Source: Natronobacterium haloterrestre (GTDB lineage Archaea; Halobacteriota; Halobacteria; Halobacteriales; Natrialbaceae). Taken from it: 64,000 nt of DNA. How positions within the stretch are numbered: position 1 is the stretch's first letter; each line of letters opens with the position of its first letter. Below the pieces are notes generated by a model. It saw nothing but the letters and a program-made list of their open reading frames with translations, was not told the DNA's origin and searched no databases. Made by a program: the position numbers and the translations under genes. Shown in pieces: positions 45,504-55,252 of this stretch. The stretch is taken from NCBI RefSeq assembly GCF_900112205.1, contig NZ_FOKW01000010.1:1-64000 (forward strand). The letters run 5' to 3'.

Positions 45504-46625
45504 ATGGCCGTCGAACTCGCTTCCGACGCGGTCCTGCTCGCGGACGTGCCGCTCCAGGTCGGCTACGAACCGGGCTCGATCGGTGACGTCATCGAGGCCC
45601 TCAGCGCGCCGGAAATCTGGCTCGGCGCCGCCGCGGGCGGTGCCTTCGGGGCGGCGCTGGGCGCGCTGCCGGCGTTCATCTTCACCGGCTTCCTCGTCCT
45701 CGCCGGCGTCTTCGGCGGGGACGCGGCCGCTGGCGTCGGCGTCGGCCTCGGGTTCGGGCCCGTCTTCGGCCCGCACATCTCTTTCGCCGCGGGCGCGGCT
45801 GCCGCCGCGTACGCCGCGAAGAAGGGAATCCTGCAGTCCGGATTCGACTACCACAACGGGAAGGACATCACGTACGCGCTCGGGAGCCGACCCGATATCC
45901 TGGCCGTCGGCGCGGCGTTCGGGCTGTTCGGGGTCGCCCTCGAGCAGACGTTGCGGCACCTCGCGGTGCCGACGGACCCGATCGCGTTCACGGTCGTCGC
46001 CAGCGCCCTCCTGCACCGGGTGGTGTTCGGCTACAGCGTGATCGGCGTGGTCAGCAGCAAGGCCGACGGCTACTTCGACATGAGCCCGTTCGAGCGCGAG
46101 GACCGCCGGGAACCCGGACAGGCCATCGCCGACGGCGGCATGGCAGTCGAGGAGCGGCTGGCAGTCGAGCCGTGGCTGCCGAACATGTACCAGTGGTCCC
46201 ACGTGGCCACGATCGGACTCTTCGCCGGCCTCGCGTCCGCGTACGCGACGCTCCAGACGGGAAGTCCGTTCATCGGCTTCGGGTTCAGCGCCGCGACGCT
46301 GCTGTTCCTGAACCTCGGCGTCGAGAAGATCCCGGTGACTCACCACATGACCCTGCCCGCGGGGACGGTATACCTCGCGGCGATCGCTCCCGGCGGGGCG
46401 GTCCTCGCCGGCATGAGTCCCGGCGCGGCGGTCGCCATCGCCGGCGTTTTCGGACTGCTGGGGGCGCTCATCGGCGAGGCCTTCCAGCGGATCTTCTACG
46501 CCCACGGCGACACGCACGTGGACCCGCCGGCGGCGTCGATCTTCATCACACACTCGCTGATCTGCCTGCTGGTGGTGCTGGGAATCTTCCAGACTGCGGT
46601 CTGGGTGCCCGGCTTCGCCGGCTGA
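45504..46625 (+). CDS. Polytopic membrane protein linked to glpK (candidate glycerol facilitator)
   Basis: A 373-residue protein with about 8 hydrophobic segments rich in Ala and Gly (for example AAAGGAFGAALGALPAFIFTG and AVAIAGVFGLLGALIGEAF). It lacks the NPA boxes of aquaglyceroporins, so it is not a standard GlpF. A similar gene next to glpK in Haloferax is called glpX and was proposed as a facilitator; I rely on memory for this. Only 2 nt separate it from glpK, so co-expression is almost certain. Confidence 0.82.
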   Translation: MAVELASDAVLLADVPLQVGYEPGSIGDVIEALSAPEIWLGAAAGGAFGAALGALPAFIFTGFLVLAGVFGGDAAAGVGVGLGFGPVFGPHISFAAGAAAAAYAAKKGILQSGFDYHNGKDITYALGSRPDILAVGAAFGLFGVALEQTLRHLAVPTDPIAFTVVASALLHRVVFGYSVIGVVSSKADGYFDMSPFEREDRREPGQAIADGGMAVEERLAVEPWLPNMYQWSHVATIGLFAGLASAYATLQTGSPFIGFGFSAATLLFLNLGVEKIPVTHHMTLPAGTVYLAAIAPGGAVLAGMSPGAAVAIAGVFGLLGALIGEAFQRIFYAHGDTHVDPPAASIFITHSLICLLVVLGIFQTAVWVPGFAG

Positions 46626-46738
46626 TCGGCCGGGGTTCCGCCAGCAAACCGACCCGCGGTTCGTTTTTTATCGACGCGCGTGAGTGTCCGGCGCACGCTC
46701 GAAACAGCGTTATGTGCCCGCTCGCCGTGTGCGATAGC

Positions 46739-46924
46739 ATGACAGACACGCTTCACTGTCCGGACTGTGAGACGGAGATCGAATCGGCCGACAACCTCGA
46801 GACGAGTTCCGACGTCCCCGAAGTCGAGGTCGAGGAGGACGGCTCGTTCTCCCTCTTCGAGAACCGCGACCTCTTCCTCTGTAAGTCGTGCAAGCGACCG
46901 CTGGGCGTCGGTCGGTCGAAGTAG
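46739..46924 (+). CDS. Small zinc-ribbon protein
   Basis: A 61-residue protein with CPDC at residues 7-10 and CKSC at residues 48-51, separated by an acidic stretch, which suggests one Zn2+ site. There are no other motifs. Small zinc-finger proteins of this kind are common in haloarchaea; their partners are mostly unknown. ATG 46739 begins just before the first CPDC. Confidence 0.75.
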   Translation: MTDTLHCPDCETEIESADNLETSSDVPEVEVEEDGSFSLFENRDLFLCKSCKRPLGVGRSK

Positions 46925-47070
46925 ATGGACGTCGACAGGTCCCGCGATCGACCCCCCTCGAGCGCGACGGCGCTGCGTTTACGCCCGTAACGAGCCGTCG
47001 AACCGCCGACGAACCCCGTTCGGGCCAACAGCTAAGTCGATCCTGGTGGTAGCTCCGGGTAGATCACTAA

Positions 47071-47586
47071 ATGTCAGAATACGAAACTATACTCGTTCCG
47101 ACCGACGGCAGCGACGGGGCGGGGGCCGCGCTCGAGGCCGCCCGTGACCTGGCGGAGACACACGAGGCGACCGTCCACGTCCTGTACGTGGTCGATACGT
47201 CCCATCCCGCACTCGGGATCGGCGGCGATCCGAACACCGAGAGCAGTCCCGGCATGGTGGGCGATCCCCAGGGGGCCGATACCCCGATGAGCGGCGAGCG
47301 CGAACTGTCCCGGGAGATCCGACAGGAGGCGCGAGAGTACGGCAAGGAGGCCATCGACGATGCCACGGATCGATTGCGGGACGTCGACACGGAGGCTGCA
47401 GTCGACAGCGGCGAACCGGTCGAGACGATCCTCCAGTACGCCGACGAGCACGACGCGGACCTCGTGGTGATGGGAACGCACGGACGGACCGGCCTCGAGC
47501 GCTATCTGATCGGGAGCGTGGCCGAGAAGATGCTCCGGATGGCCGACGTCCCAGTCCTGGCGGTGCCGGACGGGAGCGCGGGCTGA
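47071..47586 (+). CDS. Universal stress protein (UspA family)
   Basis: A 171-residue cytoplasmic nucleotide-binding protein. YETILVPTDGSDGAGAALEAARDLA is the N-terminal strand and loop, and GTHGRTGLERYLIGSVAEKML is the C-terminal ATP-binding G-x2-G-x9-G-S motif. A central insertion (about residues 50-80) is longer than in minimal Usp domains. It has no operon partner. The target process is not predictable. Confidence 0.92.
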   Translation: MSEYETILVPTDGSDGAGAALEAARDLAETHEATVHVLYVVDTSHPALGIGGDPNTESSPGMVGDPQGADTPMSGERELSREIRQEAREYGKEAIDDATDRLRDVDTEAAVDSGEPVETILQYADEHDADLVVMGTHGRTGLERYLIGSVAEKMLRMADVPVLAVPDGSAG

Positions 47587-47706
47587 GCGGGTCCGTCGGC
47601 GGACACGGACAGGCCGGTGCCGCTCGGGGCTACGAGCGATCCGTTCGACCCTGCCAGACCCGCCAGAGGGGGTGGCTTTATTCGAGTTCGGCCACTCTCC
47701 CCCGAT

Positions 47707-48105
47707 ATGTCCGATCGGCAGGTCGACGAGTCGGTGATCAGGGCCGACCGGTTGAGCAAGGTGATCGCCCTGTTCGCCGCCATCGGGACGTTCCTGGTCG
47801 CCGCGCGGGTGACGGGCGACGTCCAGTTCAACATGATCGTCGCGGCGTTCGTCGGGATCGGCGTCCGCATCTACGTCCCTTACCACGCCAGTATCACGAC
47901 CGGCGACCCCGACCACGAGCCGATCCAGGCCTACGAGGGAACCGGCAACTACCACCAGGGCGCGGTCGGAGCCGCCGTTACGATCGCCGCGCTCGCCGCG
48001 CTCGTCGCCATGGCACTCGAGCCGGACTCCACGCGGTCGCTCGTCGCGGGCGCCGGCGTCGGGGGAGTCTCGTTTTTCGCGCTTCGCTCTCTCCTCCCCT
48101 CGTGA
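47707..48105 (+). CDS. Small conserved membrane protein
   Basis: A 132-residue protein with about four hydrophobic segments (VIALFAAIGTFLVAARV, FNMIVAAFVGIGVRIYV, AVGAAVTIAALAALVAMAL and LVAGAGVGGVSFFALRSLL). No enzymatic motif. ATG 47707 follows a GGCTTTATTCG TATA-like element at about 47675-47686, suiting a leaderless transcript. Confidence 0.72.
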   Translation: MSDRQVDESVIRADRLSKVIALFAAIGTFLVAARVTGDVQFNMIVAAFVGIGVRIYVPYHASITTGDPDHEPIQAYEGTGNYHQGAVGAAVTIAALAALVAMALEPDSTRSLVAGAGVGGVSFFALRSLLPS

Positions 48106-48151
48106 CGGCCCCACCGATACACCGATGTGACTTCGCCGAGTCGGCGTAGCT

Positions 48152-48352
48152 ATGCTCGAGCGGTTCGGAATCGAACGGCGGGATCGCCGCAACCTCGTGA
48201 TCGTCGTGGCAATCGTGGCGCTGCTCGTCGCCGTGCAGGTCGAGGGGACGATCCTCGTGCGAGTCGTCGCCGGGCTGATCGTCGGCGCGGTGAGCGGCGT
48301 CGTCTTCCTGATCGTGACGGCGGTCATCAACGTCTTCAAGCCGGAGTATTAG
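48152..48352 (+). CDS. Small two-helix membrane protein
   Basis: A 66-residue protein with a basic N-terminus and two hydrophobic helices (NLVIVVAIVALLVAVQV and VVAGLIVGAVSGVVFLIVTAV). Function unknown. It lies 46 bp after the preceding membrane-protein gene on the same strand. Confidence 0.65.
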   Translation: MLERFGIERRDRRNLVIVVAIVALLVAVQVEGTILVRVVAGLIVGAVSGVVFLIVTAVINVFKPEY

Positions 48353-48655
48353 TACCGACTCTCGCCCGTCTACGGGTCGGATCGGGAGGCAGGTCGTCCG
48401 TCGCCGTGCTCGACGCGATGAGCGGGAACCGACGGTAACACGGACCCCACACTCCCCTCGTCGAGTTCCGTCCACTGGCGAGGACCGAGGAGGACGTCTA
48501 CGTGGCGCTCGAGGGTGCGACGTCGTCGTCCCCGAACGGTCCGACGGATCGGTCCCCGACCGCTGGGATGTTCGGGGCCGTCGGTGGCTGGTGCCGCGAT
48601 CGACGGAGGCACGGGTGCCCTGGTGACGAGACGCGCTGTTGTGACGGTGACGACG
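48353..48655. other. Intergenic region of about 300 bp
   Basis: Between convergent genes. No convincing coding frame, RNA gene or repeat was seen. Confidence 0.4.
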
Positions 48656-49420
48656 TTACAGCCCCGGCAACGACACGTCCGAAAAGACGCCGTCGACGCC
48701 GGTAAGCGCCAACCGCGCAGCCTCGAGACCCCAATCGACCGTCCAGGCGTTCACGGCGAACCCCCGCTCGTGTGCGCGGTCGACGATATCCGTCTCGTAG
48801 CACAGTCCCGCCGACGGGTGGACGGCGACACACTCGAGGTTAGCGGCCGTCTCGAGCCCGCGATCGGGGTCCTCATCGAAGATGTACGCGAGGGACACGC
48901 CGTCGGCCAGCGACTGTACCTGCCACAGCGCGGTCGGATCGAACGACGAGACCAGCACCGCGCCGTCGAAGTCCTCGAGGAGCCCCAGCAGATCCGGGGC
49001 GAGTCCGCGCTCCTTCAGTTCGATATTTAGCCGTGTGTCGGGCGGGACCGCTTCGAGAACCTCGGCAAGACGCGGAATGCGAGCGTCTGACGGACCGATC
49101 GACACATTCTGCAGCGTCTCCCAGTCCACCCGTCCAACGCTTCCGGCCACCGCGCCGCCGGTGAGCCGCTCGAGCGTCTCGTCGTGGACACAGACGAGTT
49201 CGCCCGAACCGCAGCGACGCACGTCGACCTCGATCCCGTCGGCGAGCGAGGCGGCGTAGCGGACGGCCTCGAGGGTGTTCTCGGGTCGCTCGGCGGCGAA
49301 ACCCCGGTGTGCGATGACGTCGACCGATCGGATACGGGTGGCAATGGCGACCACCAGCGAGGCGCTGCAGACGACACCGCCGGCCATTATCCGCCGCCGC
49401 GACAGGTGCGATCGGAGCAC
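48656..49420 (-). CDS. glpQ: Glycerophosphodiester phosphodiesterase
   Basis: A 254-residue enzyme that hydrolyses glycerophosphodiesters to glycerol-3-phosphate and an alcohol. VDVIAHRGFAAERPENTLEA carries the HR and E residues, and GIEVDVRR...LVCVHDETLERLTG the E-x-D metal ligands and second catalytic His. The N-terminus has one hydrophobic segment (MAGGVVCSASLVVAIAT), so it may be anchored at the outer face or secreted. It starts 2 nt after the ATPase gene and completes a ugp-type operon by supplying substrate for the importer. Confidence 0.9.
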   Translation of the reverse strand: MLRSHLSRRRIMAGGVVCSASLVVAIATRIRSVDVIAHRGFAAERPENTLEAVRYAASLADGIEVDVRRCGSGELVCVHDETLERLTGGAVAGSVGRVDWETLQNVSIGPSDARIPRLAEVLEAVPPDTRLNIELKERGLAPDLLGLLEDFDGAVLVSSFDPTALWQVQSLADGVSLAYIFDEDPDRGLETAANLECVAVHPSAGLCYETDIVDRAHERGFAVNAWTVDWGLEAARLALTGVDGVFSDVSLPGL

Positions 49421-49422
49421 CG

Positions 49423-50613
<1,191 letters not shown>

Positions 50614-50615
50614 GA

Positions 50616-51536
50616 TTATTCCACCCCGAACGTCTCGAGCAGCGGTTTCCGGAAGATGATCAGGACGGCAAGCGGCGGAACCAGCGTGACGATCGAGCCG
50701 GCCATCATCAGCGGCCAGGCGATGTCGCCGGACTCGACGACCCCTTGCAGGAGGCGGATACCGACCTGCGCGACCTGCATCGACTGGTCGTCGACGATCA
50801 GCAGCGGCCAGAGGTACTGGTTCCACGAGTAGATGAACATGATCACGGAAACGCCGGCGATCATGCCCTTCGACATCGGGATCAGCACGAACGCGAGGAA
50901 CCGCAGGGGGCCGACGCCGTCGAGCTTCGCCGACTCGACGAGCGAGGCCGGAATCGACAGGAAGTGCTGGCGCAGCAGGAAGACGGTCGTCGCGCTCGCG
51001 AGGTAGGGAATCGTCAGCGCCGCGAAGGAGTTCGCCCAGCCGAGATCGGCCGCAAGCTGGAACAGCGGGACGATCCGGACCGGCACCGGCAGCATTAGCG
51101 TCAGCAGGACGACCCCGAAGACGGCGTTCTTGAACGGGAACCGGTAGTAGACGATCGCCAGCGCCGCCAGCAGCGAGACCGCAAGTTTGCCGATCACGAC
51201 GATAACCGACATGAGCAGCGAGTTCAGCATGTACTGGCCCATGTCGTACCGGAACAGCACGTCGTGGTAGTTCTGGGCTGCCGTCTCGAGCGACAGCTCC
51301 GAGACGCTGGTGAACGTCGCCCGCGTGCCGAAGCTGATCAGCGCCGCGATCACCAGGGGCAACGCCATCAGGGAGACCGCGAGCAGCAGGCCGGCGTGGG
51401 CTCGCAGCGTCGCGCCGTCGAGCGCGGGCAGTCCGCGCTCGAGGTCGATCGGGAACCGTCGGGACTCGCCGCCGGTGGACGCGTTCGCGCTCGTGCTCGC
51501 GTTCGCGTTCGCGTTCGTATTCGAGTGTCGTGACAT
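50616..51536 (-). CDS. ugpE: ABC transporter permease (UgpE type)
   Basis: A 306-residue inner permease with six membrane helices and the EAA loop PASLVESAKLDGVGPLRFLAFVLIP. The first 30 residues are a hydrophilic Asn-Ala-Ser-Thr tract (NTNANANASTSANAST), encoded by a GCGTTC-type simple repeat at about 51482-51525. This is unusual for a permease and could vary between strains. It pairs with UgpA and the ATPase. Confidence 0.9.
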   Translation of the reverse strand: MSRHSNTNANANASTSANASTGGESRRFPIDLERGLPALDGATLRAHAGLLLAVSLMALPLVIAALISFGTRATFTSVSELSLETAAQNYHDVLFRYDMGQYMLNSLLMSVIVVIGKLAVSLLAALAIVYYRFPFKNAVFGVVLLTLMLPVPVRIVPLFQLAADLGWANSFAALTIPYLASATTVFLLRQHFLSIPASLVESAKLDGVGPLRFLAFVLIPMSKGMIAGVSVIMFIYSWNQYLWPLLIVDDQSMQVAQVGIRLLQGVVESGDIAWPLMMAGSIVTLVPPLAVLIIFRKPLLETFGVE

Positions 51537-51538
51537 GG

Positions 51539-52573
51539 TTAGGCTCCGTAGTGCACGCGTTCGTCCGAGAAGCGAAGCTGTACGTACATCAGGACACTCA
51601 CGACGGCGAACAGGACGACCGACTGGGCCGACGCGAGGCCGTGGTTGTTGAACTCGAAAGCGTTGCGGTAGAGGTCGAAGATCATGATGTTGGTCGCACC
51701 ACCGGGGCCGCCCTGGGTCATCAGGTCGATGAACGCGAACGTCCCGAAGAACGCGTAGATCGTGTTCATCACGACCAGAAAGAGCAGAGTCGGCGAAATC
51801 AGCGGTACGTAGATCCTGACCAGCCGGCTCCAGCGCCCGATCCCGTCGAGTTCGGCGGCCTCCTTGAGCGTTGCCGGCACGTTGTTCAGCGCCGCGACGG
51901 TGAAGATGACGTTGTAGCCGAGTTGCTTCCAGATCGCCGCGATCGCGACCACGAAGAACGCCTGCCGGCCGTTGCTGAACCAGTCGACCTCGAGTCCGGT
52001 AGCCCCCTCGATCACCGCCGTCAGCGTCCCGATCGACGGGTGGATCAGGAACAGGAAGACGATGCCGGCCACCGCGGGCGGCAACGCGTAGGGCCAGATC
52101 GCGGCGATCAGGTACCCCGACTGGCCCCAGTCGACCTCGTACAGCAGGAACGAGACGATCAGCGAAATCGTCATCACGCCGACGACGACTGTCGCCGCGA
52201 ACGCGATGGTGATCGCGACGCTCTCGTGGTACGCCGACGAAGACAGCAGAGTCTCGTAATTTCCGAGGCCGACCCACGTCCGCTCGCCGCCGAAAAACAG
52301 CGTCTGGTGGAAGCTCAGTTCCAGCGCCTCGAGCGCCGGGTAGTAGAGGAACACCGCCGAGACGAGCAGCGTCGGGGCCAGCAGGAGGTACGCGACGGAG
52401 ATACCCCGGAGCTCGCCCAACAGCGACCGGCCGTCCTCGCGGGCGTTCTCGACGGCGCCGCGAACGCCGTGCTCGCGCAGGTACGCGATCGTTCCGCGAA
52501 GCCCTCGCTCGCGCAGGAACCGACCGACGCCGAGGGAGCCGCCGTAGATTTCTCTCGTGTCTCGCGTCCCCAT
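51539..52573 (-). CDS. ugpA: ABC transporter permease (UgpA type)
   Basis: A 344-residue permease. About 55 hydrophilic residues precede the first membrane helix (VAYLLLAPTLLVSAVFLYYPALEALELS). The EAA loop AATLKEAAELDGIGRWSRLVRIYVP contacts the ATPase. Six helices are predicted. It follows the binding-protein gene after 2 nt. Confidence 0.92.
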   Translation of the reverse strand: MGTRDTREIYGGSLGVGRFLRERGLRGTIAYLREHGVRGAVENAREDGRSLLGELRGISVAYLLLAPTLLVSAVFLYYPALEALELSFHQTLFFGGERTWVGLGNYETLLSSSAYHESVAITIAFAATVVVGVMTISLIVSFLLYEVDWGQSGYLIAAIWPYALPPAVAGIVFLFLIHPSIGTLTAVIEGATGLEVDWFSNGRQAFFVVAIAAIWKQLGYNVIFTVAALNNVPATLKEAAELDGIGRWSRLVRIYVPLISPTLLFLVVMNTIYAFFGTFAFIDLMTQGGPGGATNIMIFDLYRNAFEFNNHGLASAQSVVLFAVVSVLMYVQLRFSDERVHYGA

Positions 52574-52575
52574 CG

Positions 52576-53976
52576 TTACGAACCGCGGGCCTCGACGTAG
52601 CGCTCCATCTCTGCCTCGATTCCCCCCTTCATGGTCGCGAGTCCGTCCTCGAGGTCGGTCCGTTCCTCGAATATTTCGACGGAACCCTCTTGCAGTTGGA
52701 CGGCCACCTGCCGTGCGGGCCCGACGAGCATGCGCTTGGTGGCGGTCGTTTGCTCGCTGGCAAGCAGTTGGTCGAAGGCCGTTCCGTGGTGGGGGCTCTC
52801 CTCGAACCAGCCGTCTTCCTCGAGTTGGTCGACGGCCTCACCCCGAACCGGGTAGTAGCCGGTCTCTTTGTGCCAGGTGATCTGGTTCTCGGGCTGGCTC
52901 ATGAACTCGAGGAACTGGCCGACCTCCTCGGCACGCTGGTCGGACATGTCCTCGGGCACCCACAGCGACGCGCCGCCGATGACGACGCCCTCGCGGCCGT
53001 CGATGGCTGGGTAGAAACCGGTGCCGAGTTCGAAGCCCTGTTCCTCGCTCTGGGCGATAGCGCCGGCGACGGAGGCCGTCGAGGTGAGCAACATGCCGAC
53101 GTTCTGGCCGTAGAAGAGGTCGGTCGCCTCGCCCCAGGCTTCCATGCCGGGATTCGTGTAGAGGTCGTCCTGGGCCATGTCGCGCCACCACGACCAGAGC
53201 CGTTCGCCGACGGCGGTTTCGGTGTGAACGGTGGTCGGATCGTCCGCCCAGCCGTTTTCGTTGTCGACAAGCGTCTGGCCGGCCAGCGAGTACCAGTGTT
53301 CGATGAACCAGACGTGGTTGGGCCAGGTGATACCGTACTCGGCCGCGCCAGAGTCGACTATTTCGCGAGAGTACTCCGTGACTTCCGCGAGCGTCTCGGG
53401 CGGCGACTCGGGATCGAGGCCGGCCTCCGCGAAGACGTCCTTGTTGTAGTAGAGGATCGCGTTCGAGTTGTTGAACGGGAGTGAGTGGAGTTCACCGTCG
53501 ACCGTGAAGAAGTCAGTCACGGGGTCGAGGAAGTCCGCAACCGGGTAGTCGTCAGGAAGGATGCCCTCGACCGACTGAAACGCGTCGGTGTCGAGGATCT
53601 GCTTGGCGTGGAGGCTGTCGATCTGGACGACCTCCGGCATCGTGCCGGCCTCGATCGCCGCAAACGACTGATTCAGGGTGTCCTCGTAGCTCCCCTGATA
53701 GACCATCTCGACGTCGATACCGGTCTCTTCGTGGAACTGATCGCCCAGTTGCGCCATCGTCTCGCCGTTGTCGCCGCCCATCGCGTGCCAGACGGTGATC
53801 GCATCTTCGTCCGGCTCGGACTCGAGTTCGGCGTCTGTCTCTTCCTTGCCGAGGACGCCGTCAAGGCAGCCGGCGGTTGCAGCGCCGGCGGTAAGTGCCA
53901 CGGCACCGCGTCGAAGCACCGATCTTCGTGAGTTTCGGGTCACGCGTGTTCGGTTCGACAGCGCGGTAATGAACAT
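52576..53976 (-). CDS. ugpB: Extracellular substrate-binding lipoprotein (UgpB-like)
   Basis: A 466-residue binding protein of the family-1 sugar/G3P type. The N-terminus has RRSVLRRGAVALTAGAATAGC, with a twin-Arg element and a lipobox-like AGC, indicating Tat export and lipid attachment, common in haloarchaea. ITVWHAMGGDNGETMAQLGDQF and LPFNNSNAILYYNKDVFAEAGLDP are family blocks. The adjacent glycerophosphodiesterase and glp genes favour sn-glycerol-3-phosphate or glycerophosphodiesters as substrate; a sugar cannot be excluded. A TATA-like GATATAG at 53987-53996 is close to ATG 53976, so GTG 53943 is an alternative start. Confidence 0.9.
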   Translation of the reverse strand: MFITALSNRTRVTRNSRRSVLRRGAVALTAGAATAGCLDGVLGKEETDAELESEPDEDAITVWHAMGGDNGETMAQLGDQFHEETGIDVEMVYQGSYEDTLNQSFAAIEAGTMPEVVQIDSLHAKQILDTDAFQSVEGILPDDYPVADFLDPVTDFFTVDGELHSLPFNNSNAILYYNKDVFAEAGLDPESPPETLAEVTEYSREIVDSGAAEYGITWPNHVWFIEHWYSLAGQTLVDNENGWADDPTTVHTETAVGERLWSWWRDMAQDDLYTNPGMEAWGEATDLFYGQNVGMLLTSTASVAGAIAQSEEQGFELGTGFYPAIDGREGVVIGGASLWVPEDMSDQRAEEVGQFLEFMSQPENQITWHKETGYYPVRGEAVDQLEEDGWFEESPHHGTAFDQLLASEQTTATKRMLVGPARQVAVQLQEGSVEIFEERTDLEDGLATMKGGIEAEMERYVEARGS

Positions 53977-54141
53977 TACTAGGAGCTAACTATATCACCG
54001 CCGACCAGAACGTGTCGATGTGAGTGATGTTCATGTTTTCTGTGGTGATTGTAGACATACTCAGTCGTCCGGAGAGTGCGATGCGGTCGACCACCGCTTC
54101 CTCGAGTAACCGTTTAGGCGACAGGTCCCTCACGTGGGGGT

Positions 54142-54822
54142 ATGACCGCCGATCCGCCGCTGGTACTCGACATCGACGGGACGCTCACCCGCCCCGAAGG
54201 CTGGGGCATCGACCCGCGCGTCTTCGATCCGATCAGGGAGTGGGACGCCCCGGTCGTCCTCGCGACCGGGAAGGCGTTCCCCTACCCCGTCGCCCTCTGT
54301 CACTTCGTCGGGATTCCGGAACTCGTCGTCGCCGAGAACGGCGGCGTCGTCTACACCGGCGACGACGTCTTCTTCACCGCCGACCGGGCGGCCGCGCGGG
54401 CCGTCGTCGAGGAGTACCGCGCGGCCGGCTACGACCCCGGATGGGGCGAGGAGGACACGGTCAACCGCTGGCGCGAGACCGAGATCGCCGTCAACCTCGA
54501 GCAGCCCGTCGGCCCGCTGCGGGAGATCGCCGCCGACTACGGCCTCGAGGTGATCGACACCGGCTACGCCTACCACGTGAAAGACGCCGAGCCGAACAAG
54601 GGCGACGGGATCGAGCGGATCGCCGACACCGTCGGGTTCGACCTCGGGGCGGCGGTCGCGGTCGGGGACTCGATCAACGACGTCTCGACGTTCGAGGCGG
54701 TCGGTCGGGGGTTCGCGGTGGCGAACGCCGACGAAGCCGCGAAGGGAGCCGCCGACGAGGTGCTCGAGGAGACCCACGCCGACGGGACGCTGGCAGTGCT
54801 CGAGCGCGTCCGGTCTGAGTAA
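54142..54822 (+). CDS. Phosphoglycolate phosphatase-like HAD hydrolase
   Basis: A 226-residue HAD phosphatase of the archaeal phosphoglycolate phosphatase type. Motif I is LDIDGTLT (Asp10 nucleophile, Asp12), motif II ATGKAF, motif III with KGDGIERI and motif IV AVGDSINDVSTFE. A C2-type cap lies between motifs II and III. The enzyme detoxifies 2-phosphoglycolate from DNA repair; other small phosphoesters are possible. It is divergent from ugpB. Confidence 0.88.
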   Translation: MTADPPLVLDIDGTLTRPEGWGIDPRVFDPIREWDAPVVLATGKAFPYPVALCHFVGIPELVVAENGGVVYTGDDVFFTADRAAARAVVEEYRAAGYDPGWGEEDTVNRWRETEIAVNLEQPVGPLREIAADYGLEVIDTGYAYHVKDAEPNKGDGIERIADTVGFDLGAAVAVGDSINDVSTFEAVGRGFAVANADEAAKGAADEVLEETHADGTLAVLERVRSE

Positions 54823-54874
54823 CGAGGCCGAGCGAACCGTAGCACGCTTTTGTCCGCGTCGCGTACGGAGAGTC

Positions 54875-55156
54875 ATGGTGTCCGACACCCTCGTCGGCGT
54901 CCTCGGGTTCGCGGTAGTCGTCGGGCTCTTCGTATGGGCCTACCGGGACGCGACCCGCGTCGACGTCTCGAGGCCCCTGCTGTGGGCCGTCGCGGTCGCG
55001 GGGGCGTTCGCCGTCGGCGTCTGCCTGTACCTGTTCACCGACGCGCCGATGACGGGTGTCATCATGACTTCGAACACCGGTCTCGTGCTGTACGGGTTCG
55101 AACGCGAGGTGACGGTCGAGGACGACGACCCGGCCGAACCGGGACAGTTGCCCTGA
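54875..55156 (+). CDS. Small membrane protein of unknown function
   Basis: A 93-residue protein with hydrophobic segments VSDTLVGVLGFAVVVGLFVW, LLWAVAVAGAFAVGVCLYLF and a weaker TGVIMTSNTGLVLYGF, then an acidic tail. No known motif. It is transcribed with its neighbours on the plus strand. Confidence 0.65.
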   Translation: MVSDTLVGVLGFAVVVGLFVWAYRDATRVDVSRPLLWAVAVAGAFAVGVCLYLFTDAPMTGVIMTSNTGLVLYGFEREVTVEDDDPAEPGQLP

Positions 55157-55252
55157 TACCTGCACCCTGACTCGAGTCCTCTCGCGGCGTCACTGCGATC
55201 GACGGCCCACACCACACGGCTTTTGTTCGGGCCTCTCCAACCGAGGAGCAAC

